A DNA stretch of 64,000 nucleotides from contig JABYQR010000030.1 of NCBI GenBank assembly GCA_022592445.1, positions 162,201 to 226,200 on the forward strand. The letters run 5' to 3'. Under the pieces are notes generated by a model. That model had not been told where the DNA came from, did not search any database, and saw nothing but the letters and a program-made list of their open reading frames with translations. A program made the translations under genes and the position numbers. The DNA is from Cytidiella melzeri (lineage: Eukaryota > Basidiomycota > Agaricomycetes > Polyporales > Irpicaceae). Of the stretch, positions 23,824 through 32,800 are shown in pieces. How positions within the stretch are numbered: the first letter of the stretch is position 1; the number at the start of each line of letters is the position of its first letter.

Positions 23824-25665
23824 ATGTCGACCACCTCTTTGCCGTCCTACAACCCCGCCTTGCTGCCCAGTGTCTCCCGCACCCCGACCTACACTGCCGA
23901 GCCACAGGCGTACGAGCAGCGTCTCGCTCACAACCCGCCATTGAGACCAAGACCGTCCGGCGAGTTCACCAAACACTCAAAGGCCGGAGGGCTCGCACTT
24001 CGGTTCCTCTCACAAGAAGAGAACATTCCCCTTCCCGTCTACGGAACAGGGGATGTGGTCGACGGCATCGTCGACATTGCAAAGACCGATGGCGTCCACG
24101 CGGTCGATGTCAAGGTATGCTCGAGCCGCGCTAGCCGTACCTTATGCACCTGATAATTGTCATATAGATCAAAGGTACCCTGCGATTGAAAGAGGTTGCA
24201 GAGGGTGGCCAAGTTAACTACGAGCTCTGCATCTCCCGCCAGTCGCTATGGAACAAGGATCGGAGCCCGGGTCCATGCCCATCTTCTCTCTCCTTTACTC
24301 TGCAGCTTCCGACCACGTTCACCGATGGGAAAACGGAATACGTGCGTGCTTCAATGCTAATGCTCTCATGTCCCTAAATGTACGCACATGTGCGTATTTA
24401 GCCTTTGCCCCCCACGCACGAGGTGCACATGAGTGGCCTTCCTGGATTCAGGGCAAATGTCGAGTACATCGTCACTGCTACCATTGACAGAGGCATTGTG
24501 AAGAAGGCGACTTCCTTCTTCCCGAAACAAGACAAGTGAGCATCTTCACACAGCACCCATAAATCTTATACATACATCCGTTGTGGTGGTGCTCCCTACG
24601 ACCACAATGACACTATAGGGCGTGCTGCGCAGCTCGGGCCTGCGAAAACCCAATTCTAACAGCTTATTTTGCCAGTAACACGATCTCGACGGAACTCTTC
24701 TATTACCCACGAGCACGGCCGCCTGCGCCTTTGCCGCCCCCCATGACTGTTGAGCCCAAGACGGGCATAGTCGAAACTCCGCAATGGAGATGCTTTGATT
24801 CTGTCATCCCGAGGCATGTGTCGAGCGTGGAGGACATCACCACAAAGGTTTGTCCGTTGTGGGGCTAAAACTTCTCGCGCTCATGTTTCCCAAACTCCGA
24901 TAGCTATACATTCCGTCCTCACGGGTGTTTGCGTTGTCGGAGCCGATACCTTTCCATCTCGTATTGAAGTCGACGACGTACTCCCTCGCTGCATTCGCGC
25001 CATATGGGCCCACTGCCTCTCTGCTCAGCCCACATAAGCAGCACACGCGCATCCAGCTGCTCAGACAGACTATTGTCGACGTCCGGTGCGTGCTTCGTCT
25101 AAATGCTGCCATAACATTTACAACAGTCACGCACTGACTTTTGTTTGCTTTGAAAAGAAATGCGGAAGTCTTCGGTACGAAGACCGACATCTGGCGGGTG
25201 TCCAACGTGGGCAACGGCGTATTCCAACGCGGGGTACGTAATTGCTCTCTCTGGTAGGTGGGTTTTCGCAAAGACACAGCTGATATCTCATGGCGCAGAC
25301 GGAGGGATCTGAGTTCCTCAGTTATCACGGCGAAATCCGCATCTCCGAGGACGTCAAGGTCGGCAGCTTCCGTGCAGGCGGTCTCCAAGTGAAAGTACGT
25401 TTTCTCTCGTCTGAATTTTTTTTTGAGTGCTGACTTTGCTCGTCGCTAAACCTAGGACTACATTGTATTGTCTATGATCCCTCCAGACGTAACCAAGTCT
25501 CCCTTCAAGGAGCTCCGCCTCGTCGTCCCGGTGCGCATCACGACAGATCGGTACACGAACGACGGGTCTGTGGCCCTCGATGCATTGGCGTACGACGCGG
25601 ACTCGGCTCCGGCGAGCGACGACGACGCCTCGTCACAGCGTGTGGCAAATTATAATGACATCTAA
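23824..25665 (+). CDS. Arrestin-like (N-terminal domain) protein
   Basis: Eight exons: 23824-24114, 24168-24341, 24402-24535, 24676-24847, 24904-25085, 25158-25233, 25299-25394, 25456-25665; 1335 nt, 444 residues. After a Pro-rich N-terminus comes LALRFLSQEENIPLPVYGTG and VDIAKTDGVHAVDVKIKGTL, then SLSFTLQLPTTFTDGK and PPTHEVHMSGLPGF. These fit arrestin-fold beta-sandwich proteins of fungi, which act as adaptors for membrane-protein ubiquitination or pH/nutrient signalling. The C-terminal half has VLKSTTYSLAAFAP and LSMIPPDVTKSPFKELRL. No PPxY motif was seen in the part read closely, so a ubiquitin-ligase-recruiting role is not shown. No lesions. Confidence 0.75.
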
Positions 25666-25900
25666 CTATCAAGTGCAGCCATTGCGCCCTTCCTGTCACG
25701 AGACTGGCAGGGAAATGAGGGTTCGATCCTAGATGGCTTAGACTTGTTTGTACAAAATAAATTTGTAGTATTGTCAGTTGGTCGATTGATTGTATTTTCT
25801 TGCTGTGAGAGCATTATTTCTTTTAACTTCTGTTGTAAGAGTCCTCTGGATAGTGTACGACAATGCTAGTGGTACGTTACAATTCTGGCTAACTACTTTA
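25666..25900. other. 3' flank of the arrestin-like gene
   Basis: T- and A-rich downstream sequence with AATAAA-like signals near 25757, ending at the MITE. Confidence 0.4.
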
Positions 25901-26061
25901 GGGCCTGATCGGCGCCGCATTATGTAGTCGACTTATAAATAATCCCCCGCCAATAAGGAAATAAGTCGCTGTGGAAATAAGTCGAATAAAGCGCTGGATT
26001 ATTTTATATGGCGGGGGATTATTCCATAATGCGACTACATAATGCGCAGCCAATCAGGCCC
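25901..26061. mobile_element. 161-bp foldback MITE, PIF/Harbinger-like
   Basis: The ends GGGCCTGAT and ATCAGGCCC are inverted. Nearly the whole element folds back: GCATTATGTAGTCG pairs with CGACTACATAATGC, and AATAATCCCCCGCC pairs with GGCGGGGGATTATT. A TTA triplet flanks both sides (25898-25900 and 26062-26064). A 3-bp TTA duplication and GGGCC-type ends fit PIF/Harbinger non-autonomous elements. It carries no coding frame. Confidence 0.85.
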
Positions 26062-26064
26062 TTA

Positions 26065-26845
26065 CAAACATTGCTGATCTAGCCACCACATTGTCATAAT
26101 GTCGATTCCCCTTGGTTGTCATTGTGGAACAATGCTTGGGCATTGTGGATTGTTGTCCAAAGCTTCTGGGAATGCATTGTTAAAACCTCTAGGCTAAGCC
26201 AAAAAAACAAGCAAGAAAAACAAAAAAAAAACAAAACAAAAACAAAAACAAAAAAAGGAAGAAGAAGAAAAAACCTTCTAATATCAGTTCTGGCCTAATT
26301 GGGTAGGTGAACAAGCTCTCAAACATTTGAAGCTGAAATGGTGGCTACATCAATAGCTGATGGATCCTGCATGAAAAGGTAATCTAGGTGTGAAACTACC
26401 ATCAAATGTGCCTGGGAGTGCTGCATGCTCTACAGAACACTTTGGGCCCTCACTGTCTGTTCTGGAATACGAGAGTGCTCCGTGGAGCTATGTAGGTGCC
26501 ACAGACTTTGTTTTGTCCCCTGATGTAATATGCATCACATGAGAAATTTGTAGAGAATAAGTGACATTCTACATACCTTTGATTCCAAACTTCTTGATGA
26601 GAACCCCAATTCAATCCTTCGCTTGAGCCAGCATAGCAGTCAAGGAAACGCACATAGTTGTACATTGTTGTTATTTTAGGTTTCTGCCTTATTTTTGTTT
26701 GTTTCTGCTTGTTCCCGCCGACCACCTTTCATCATTCCGCGCGGATAACTAGTTTCGACATTCCATTTTTATCCTATCCGTTTTCCCAAAATAATATAAA
26801 AACCCTGTAATTTTGTGGCTATCCAATAACATTGTGTTCATTCAT
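26065..26845. other. Intergenic with an A-rich simple tract
   Basis: Includes an A/C/G tract of about 70 bp near 26200-26272 (AAAAAC repeats followed by GAAGAAG). No gene recognised. CpG falls again here. Confidence 0.4.
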
Positions 26846-27286
26846 TCATGCCAACCTCCCGTGCGCGCTCCAAAACCCTGCAAAAACAACATACATGGCT
26901 AGAGAGGGCATATCATTTTGAACTTTTTCTGCTATTCTGTCAAGAGGTATGTTTTTCTTGACCAGCAAATTAGCTCTCCTCCACATGGTGTCAATAATGT
27001 ACTCCATGGCCTTTGAGAAAATCCTGTATATGTTGTTGGCAGCCTCTAGTGAAATGATGCCATTGACAGGGTTGTGATAAGGCACCATTCCCTCCTTTGA
27101 AGGGTTGGCTTGGCGATTTGTATGCAATGTATGCCCTGGTAGTGCTAGGCCTGTGATCTCATCCACCAAGTTGTCATGGCTCTTGTAAGCAGATGGGAAG
27201 CCATACGGAATGGCAGACACAATCACCATGTGGAATGCACTGGTAACAATGGCAATGAACACAACAAAAGAGGTTGAGAACTGCAT
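26846..27286 (-). CDS. Small secreted protein, shared-signal family member B
   Basis: One exon, 146 residues, from the ATG at 27286. The signal MQFSTSFVVFIAIVTSAF, then HMVIVSAIP, aligns without gaps with the genes at 6070, 42030 and 49328. The mature part (about 120 residues) is different from them. It has a Tyr/His-rich start, a helical middle (LEAANNIYRIFSKAMEYIID), two basic residues (VKK), and an aromatic C-terminus. No family is recognised. A TATA-like tract lies near 27377-27385 and the shared GCATCAGCACTGCACAT motif is just upstream (27395-27412, minus strand). The solo LTR at 27590 begins about 300 bp upstream of the ATG. Secretion is inferred; function unknown. Confidence 0.65.
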   Translation of the reverse strand: MQFSTSFVVFIAIVTSAFHMVIVSAIPYGFPSAYKSHDNLVDEITGLALPGHTLHTNRQANPSKEGMVPYHNPVNGIISLEAANNIYRIFSKAMEYIIDTMWRRANLLVKKNIPLDRIAEKVQNDMPSLAMYVVFAGFWSAHGRLA

Positions 27287-27394
27287 TGCAGTGTAGGAGA
27301 TTGAGGTGTGATGGAAGTGTTTGAAGACTGCTAGTGCTGAGGTGATGCTGAGGTACAAGGATGATGGCAAGGGGCTCTATATATCTTTTAGCAA

Positions 27395-27412
27395 TATGTG
27401 CAGTGCTGATGC
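27395..27412 (-). promoter_or_regulatory. Shared upstream motif of the secreted-protein family
   Basis: On the minus strand it reads GCATCAGCACTGCACAT. The same motif lies upstream of the genes at 42030 (41785-41802) and 49328 (about 49082-49098), each time followed by an AT-rich TATA-like tract. It is probably part of a duplicated promoter. Confidence 0.6.
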
Positions 27413-27589
27413 AAAAAAACATGTACACCTGTGTCTTGTTGACATGCCAGCTGAGATATTAGATAGTCCTGTAACTCAATCAGAAGTTCTAGCAACCAAC
27501 GTCAATTTGACAGGTGGCTGTAAAGATGTCTTGTTGATTCAGCTTCTGACAGGATGTCACTTGTGTTCTGTTGACATCCAGATTGATAT

Positions 27590-28266
27590 TGTAACAGTAA
27601 GGTTACTACTCACCAGTTAAGTTGTTAAACTTGAGGGGATAGAGTGAGATAGAGTGTGAGAGAGGTGGTGAGCGAAGTACAAGAGAGTACTGAGTAGTCC
27701 TTTATCAACAGAGTGGATAAGACTGAGGGGATATGCCCTCAGGAGTGCCTCTATATATACACAAAGGGGAGGACCCCAGGTACTACCCTAAGACCCCCAA
27801 TACCTACATGAGTAAGCAAAGTAATCTACCTTACTAAGCATGCCCTATGCCCTAGTGGTGCCACTTCAATAATCAACCAATAGCAATTGTCCCCATGACC
27901 TGACCCCATGACCCAGCTCCAAGGCTAGACTTGTTCTAGCTTGTTCTAAGACAAGGCTAGACTTCTCCAGAAGGTTCTATGAACTATGACATCATCTAAT
28001 GGAATGTTCTATACTATGACATCATAGTTCCAGCAAGTTCCACAAGGTTCCAGAGAGTTCTATCATGTGATACACAGATAAGAAAAGGAGCGCATCAGCG
28101 CATCAATTGATAGGCACTGAGAATAAGCGCTGGAATAGGCGCCTGATAAGCGCCAGATAAGCGCTGGATAAGCGCCTGAATAGATGCTGGATAAGCGCTT
28201 AAATATTCCCAATAATACCGTTGCCTGGTAAGGCAAGTCTTGTAGAAACATTGAAAATCTGTGACA
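27590..28266. mobile_element. Solo LTR of the chromodomain gypsy family
   Basis: Begins TGTAACAG and ends CTGTGACA, 677 bp, flanked on both sides by GATAT (27585-27589 and 28267-28271), a 5-bp target duplication. Almost the whole sequence matches the LTR at 59764-60488. It lacks one stretch of repeated GCGCATCAGCGCATCA present there. No internal region remains, so it is a recombined solo LTR. It is less decayed than its surroundings, hence fairly recent. Confidence 0.93.
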
Positions 28267-28274
28267 GATATATC

Positions 28275-28289
28275 AAGTATTTCTGTCCT
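28275..28289. repeat. LINE target site duplication, left copy
   Basis: AAGTATTTCTGTCCT here is repeated exactly at 36714-36728, directly after the poly(A) tail, as expected for target-primed insertion of a LINE. Confidence 0.93.
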
Positions 28290-28297
28290 GCCTCTTC

Positions 28298-28720
28298 ATG
28301 GACATCCCCGCCAAAACGCCTACCGCATGGCTGCAACTACAACGCATCATTAGATCCCTCAAATATACAGCGTTCCACAACGGCATCGGTGTGAAGTGGG
28401 ACCTTGACATCGCCTGCACCGGCTGTGGAGGCATGGACCACTGGCGCGGACTATGTCCTTTCCGGGCAATCCCTGGATGGAACGGCTCGCTCATGAAGAG
28501 TGAAATCCCCGCTGACAACGCTTGCACAGACGAACAATGGGACTCTCATCCACCTCCAAACTCCCACGACAACCAGACGTCGCAAAAAGGACGTCGAGGC
28601 AACAACACCTCTTATAGAGCCCGGGGCAGCTGCGAAGGCGGAGGCAGAGGCCGAGGAGGTCGCGGACGAGGAGGAAGAGGAGGACGTACTCCTAGTTTCG
28701 ACGACACCACCTCCCAATAA
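28298..28720 (+). CDS. LINE ORF1-like C-terminal fragment (zinc knuckle, RGG tail)
   Basis: 140 codons from the ATG at 28298, only 8 bp inside the element's 5' end. It aligns with the C-terminal part of ORF1 at 29325: MDIPAKTPTAW against MDVPTQDTHAW, then CTGCGGMDHWRGLCPF against CSGCGALDHPRPICPF, a CX2CX4HX4C knuckle. The tail is a run of RGG/GRG repeats, typical RNA-binding sequence. It looks like the end of a second, related ORF1 cut by 5' truncation, so the intact element may have two ORF1 genes. Confidence 0.75.
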   Translation: MDIPAKTPTAWLQLQRIIRSLKYTAFHNGIGVKWDLDIACTGCGGMDHWRGLCPFRAIPGWNGSLMKSEIPADNACTDEQWDSHPPPNSHDNQTSQKGRRGNNTSYRARGSCEGGGRGRGGRGRGGRGGRTPSFDDTTSQ

Positions 28721-29324
28721 GCGCACAACCAACTGTACCCACCCCGCTTCGCTCTTACTTGCATCCATACACTCCTCCACCAGCACATACCCGCTCGTCG
28801 TCTCTCTTGGACCCAATCACATAACCCTCAACCCGACTCACCCCACTATAAACTTTACATACAACCCAACCGCTCGCTCGCATCAATCTCCCTCTATAAC
28901 CATTGACTAGCAATCATTGTCCCATACCACCATTGCATGTTGCCGTAGAACATCTCTCTGGTAGAAGAGACTCTCCGAGGCTGTATAGTATGACTTCCCA
29001 AACATCATGATACCGAGAACCTATGTAGCATCTGTACCTGTACGACTACCCCCCCACATACCCCGACTCCTGTCACGAACACGAACTCTGTACTACCAGC
29101 CTACCCCACTCTCATACTGTTTATGTAGCACTTCTCCCGTTTTGTATCACCGGTACCCATAAACAATCGCAGAAGATTGACCAATGTAAAATGAGCGATC
29201 ACGTGCGGTATCAACACCGAGGCGTCCGCCGACAACGGCGCTCGACCACCCAACACACTTCGTACACATAACACAATCACCATCGTACACTAGCAGCCAT
29301 TCCACTCGTATCATATCATCGAGT

Positions 29325-30746
29325 ATGACGACCTCCCAGGACTTTCAAAAACACTTCAATACCTGGCGCTATATGATGGGACCCACCATCGCGCATCGGC
29401 GCGACAATCTGGCGCCCCTCGCTGCCCCGCCCTCTACTCAACAAACCTCGCACCTCTTCAAAACTTTCTTCAACAACTGGAGAGCCTCCATGGGAGAACT
29501 ACTAGACGAGAGGCTTGACATCTCCGACCCTACACCACCATTACAACAAATGCATATAACGACGACCCCCCCTCAACCCGCCCCACACATCCTCGACGAT
29601 ATCTCCTCAGAAACCAAGGCGGTCCACCATCCTCGTAGTGAACAAACCAGGACCACCCAAAACCCTGACGATAACATCAACACTCCACCTCCGGATTCCT
29701 ACTACGAGCTACCGACGTCCAGCAAGATCTGGACGGCAACACCGCCTGAAGACTGGCCGTTCATCCACATCAACGATCCGTTGGGTGTCCTACGCCATGT
29801 ACGCCACGACGGAGTCTCCTCCATCCTTAACGACTCGACCAACCTCGTCATGATCCACATATGGGATGCACCCTTGCCGTCCCAAATCTCCAACCTCATC
29901 ACCGCCCTACTTAAGGGCCTCCAACGACTACTCCTCCCCGTAGAGCAACCAACCATCCACATACCCCCAACTGCTCATAGCACCTCACTGCACCCTCACT
30001 ATCATAAGCCGACAGTCCTAGGCATCAGTAACCTCTCGACCGAAGCAAGGGAATTCCTCCTTGAGCAGAAAGTCTTCTCCCTCAAAGATCCCCGACTCAC
30101 CTTCTTCACCCACCGTCCTGCCATATCGACGCCATCCTTCATCACCATGCTTACAGGGTTTTCCGATCTACGTGACATGGATACTGTACGCATCAGCATT
30201 GTCAACACCCTCCTCCGATGCCCCACGGTCTCTAGCCTTATCACCGCTATGACGGAACACCACCCCTCCTACCAACACCTACGCACCGTTGAAGCACTGC
30301 AAGCAGTGGTCCAAACGACCCAAATCACCTTACTCTCCATGTTCACCCCCCGAGGGGATAATGTCTCTCAAGTCTGCTTGTACATGGATGTGCCAACGCA
30401 GGATACCCATGCCTGGTGCTCCCTCCACGATGCGATCCGTGGCCTCATCTTCCAAGGCCCGCTCAACAAACTCTGCATCGCCAAAGAACTACCAACTCCC
30501 TGTAGTGGTTGCGGAGCATTGGACCACCCCCGACCGATCTGCCCCTTCCACACTGTTCCCGACTGGAATGGCACCACCTCGCACAACCAACTACGTGCCA
30601 TGGACTCCGCTGCGACAAATCTGTCAAAGCAACAAAAACGCAAGCACAAGACAAACAAACACTACGAAACGATCGACCTCTTCCCGGTCGGCCCCTACAA
30701 CCCTCCGCAACCCTTTCGCAAACATGTAACTATCACCCCCTTGTGA
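29325..30746 (+). CDS. LINE ORF1 (Gag-like RNA-binding protein)
   Basis: 473 residues from ATG at 29325. N-terminal half is polar with a repeated pair, FQKHFNTWRYMMG and FKTFFNNWRASMG, followed by a low-complexity Pro/Thr linker. The middle has a VRHDGVSSILNDSTNLVMIH region that may hold an RRM-like fold. Near residue 400 is CSGCGALDHPRPIC, a CX2CX4HX4C zinc knuckle. The tail is basic. ORF1 proteins coat the LINE RNA. The reading frame is intact. Confidence 0.85.
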   Translation: MTTSQDFQKHFNTWRYMMGPTIAHRRDNLAPLAAPPSTQQTSHLFKTFFNNWRASMGELLDERLDISDPTPPLQQMHITTTPPQPAPHILDDISSETKAVHHPRSEQTRTTQNPDDNINTPPPDSYYELPTSSKIWTATPPEDWPFIHINDPLGVLRHVRHDGVSSILNDSTNLVMIHIWDAPLPSQISNLITALLKGLQRLLLPVEQPTIHIPPTAHSTSLHPHYHKPTVLGISNLSTEAREFLLEQKVFSLKDPRLTFFTHRPAISTPSFITMLTGFSDLRDMDTVRISIVNTLLRCPTVSSLITAMTEHHPSYQHLRTVEALQAVVQTTQITLLSMFTPRGDNVSQVCLYMDVPTQDTHAWCSLHDAIRGLIFQGPLNKLCIAKELPTPCSGCGALDHPRPICPFHTVPDWNGTTSHNQLRAMDSAATNLSKQQKRKHKTNKHYETIDLFPVGPYNPPQPFRKHVTITPL

Positions 30747-31359
30747 ACGACCCTGTTCGCAAGAAGCCCCGCTCCATTCCGTAAGCCTGTTTTCATTGCA
30801 CCGCATCGATTGCACGTCGCCCCCATATTGCATCATAAGCCTCAATGCACACACATCACCATGACCCACCGCATGACACAATATCCTTTCTGGTACACAC
30901 GCTCCGCCACCCTGAACTTGCATATCCATAGACTTGTAACATAAATCATCAACTGTTTATTATCGCACCACCCGCATAGCATGTTTATTGTTGGAAATGA
31001 CAATCCCTCCCATTGAGGTTATAACGACGCCATGAGCATGGCTGAGACGGCACTCAGCCACATAGCGTGAAGTCTATGACGAACTGGAGGCCGAAATGTC
31101 TCGTCTGCAAACGACTCGGCCAACCAACCCCCCCCAGGCCCACATTTACTGCTTGAACAGGAAAGCCCGGGGGGTAGGACTGGTACTCCTTAACGAACCA
31201 AAACAGTGACCTATTTAGGTCTTGGACCAACCGTGGGCTGCAGTCCAGCCTAAGTCTCAACCAATTGGTGACCTGGGCCGACCAGAACCACCAATTAACG
31301 CAGACATACGTCCCCCTCGGATAGTGGGCCAACTATTGCCACTTCTCGCTAGTCTCCGT

Positions 31360-32760
31360 ATGCGAGTAGATGTGAATTCGGAGCCTGAACATACCACAAA
31401 CCAACAAACGGTGCAACGTCTCGGTCTTGGTGATAGCCTTCCCAGACCTCGAGATCAGGTGGGATACGCCACCGCCCCCCCGGTCAATGACAGGTCAGGG
31501 ACGAACGTAGGTGGACCCGCAAACTTAGAAGGAGAGGACGACCACCCTCCTCATAGTCATTCTCCGAGCTTGACCTCAGAGAATAATAATGATAACCATA
31601 CTCACCGGTCACTACAACTAAACGGCGACCCCCCAAGTAGTGACATTCAACAACCACCTGTAGACACCCCCCACCGCAGGGGTCGTCAACGTAAGTCTAA
31701 AAAACACACCGGAAAGAAAACGTACGCCAACGTGCACGTCGCCTCCCTGAATATGAGGGGCCACGGCACCATGTCGCTAAGCGATCCTGAGAGTAAATGG
31801 GTTCATGTAAATAACCTGATGAAGTCAAGAAAAATTGGTATCCTCGCGCTACAAGAAACGCACCTTACCGACGCCTACGTGGACCAACTACACCAAGTTT
31901 ACGGTCGACGTTTACACATTATCAACTCTGCAAACATTGACCGCCCGAACGCACACGGGGTCGCCCTCGTCATCAACCGAGAAATCATCTCAGCGGATGG
32001 AATTCAAACCTGGCAAATAGTGCCAGGGAGAGCGCTCCTCGCAAAGATCAACTGGCATAAAGACGAAGCGATCTACGTGCTAGCCATATACGCACCTAAT
32101 GATCCGACATCGAATGGTGCCTTCTGGCAAAGTGTCCAGACCGCCCTTGAGAACCAGGGCATACATAAACCTGATGTAATGCTGGGCGACTTCAACCTGG
32201 TAGAAGATCCCCTAGACCGCCTACCTAGCCACAGCGACCAAACGACAGCAGTAGAGTCTCTAAAACAAATGGTCCTTGAATTTGAGCTGATTGACGGATG
32301 GAGATCTGTTCATCCCGACCTACGAGCATACACCTACGGCATGTCTGCAGCCGGAAGTAAATCACGCATTGACAGAATATACATGACCTCACCTCTCCTG
32401 GCCACCGCAACCGAATGGCAAATTGCTGATACAGGAGGCGTGGATACAGACCACCAGCTAGTTTCTGTGAAAATATCAAACCAGAAAGCCCCATTCGTAG
32501 GGCCGGGACGCTCGGTCATGCCCATGATGCTCCTTCAAGATAAAGAAATCAGTAATTATCTACACACTCGAGGCTTACAACTTGAGCGTGATATCGCCGA
32601 CTGCCTCCTAGAGCGTACGCCCGATAACAACCCGCAAACCCTTTTCCAAACCTTTAAACAAGACCTCACAGACCCAACTGGAGTCCCTCTTAAACGGTGC
32701 CCTACAAAGCAACCAGGAGAATATCGATCTCACCGTTGTCCTGCTCCAACAAAAAATTAA
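31360..32760 (+). CDS. LINE ORF2, N-terminal part: APE-type endonuclease
   Basis: The frame is open from about 31222, with the first ATG at 31360. Endonuclease motifs appear in order: ASLNMRGHG, ILALQETHLTD (catalytic E), HGVALVINRE, LGDFNLVEDPLDRLP (D..N), SRIDRIYMTS, and DTDHQLVSVK (D-H). This nuclease nicks target DNA to prime reverse transcription. The frame drifts out near 32670 and ends at 32760. The sequence after it continues in another frame into the reverse transcriptase, so a small indel splits one ORF2. Confidence 0.85.
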   Translation: MRVDVNSEPEHTTNQQTVQRLGLGDSLPRPRDQVGYATAPPVNDRSGTNVGGPANLEGEDDHPPHSHSPSLTSENNNDNHTHRSLQLNGDPPSSDIQQPPVDTPHRRGRQRKSKKHTGKKTYANVHVASLNMRGHGTMSLSDPESKWVHVNNLMKSRKIGILALQETHLTDAYVDQLHQVYGRRLHIINSANIDRPNAHGVALVINREIISADGIQTWQIVPGRALLAKINWHKDEAIYVLAIYAPNDPTSNGAFWQSVQTALENQGIHKPDVMLGDFNLVEDPLDRLPSHSDQTTAVESLKQMVLEFELIDGWRSVHPDLRAYTYGMSAAGSKSRIDRIYMTSPLLATATEWQIADTGGVDTDHQLVSVKISNQKAPFVGPGRSVMPMMLLQDKEISNYLHTRGLQLERDIADCLLERTPDNNPQTLFQTFKQDLTDPTGVPLKRCPTKQPGEYRSHRCPAPTKN

Positions 32761-32800
32761 CGAACTCACCAAAACCAGAGCAGAACGCACAAGAGTTGCA

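Noticed and set aside
7000..25700. Secondary-metabolite gene cluster (P450, RTA1-like transporter and methyltransferase-like gene near each other)
   Set aside because: No backbone synthase is present, the P450 and RTA1 copies are broken, and the MetE-like and VID27 genes are housekeeping-type.
28451..28816. Serine-rich minus-strand ORF in the LINE
   Set aside because: Shadow of the RGG repeats of the ORF1 fragment.
31222..31359. Start of LINE ORF2 at 31222
   Set aside because: The codon is TTG; the first ATG is at 31360, although the frame is open upstream.
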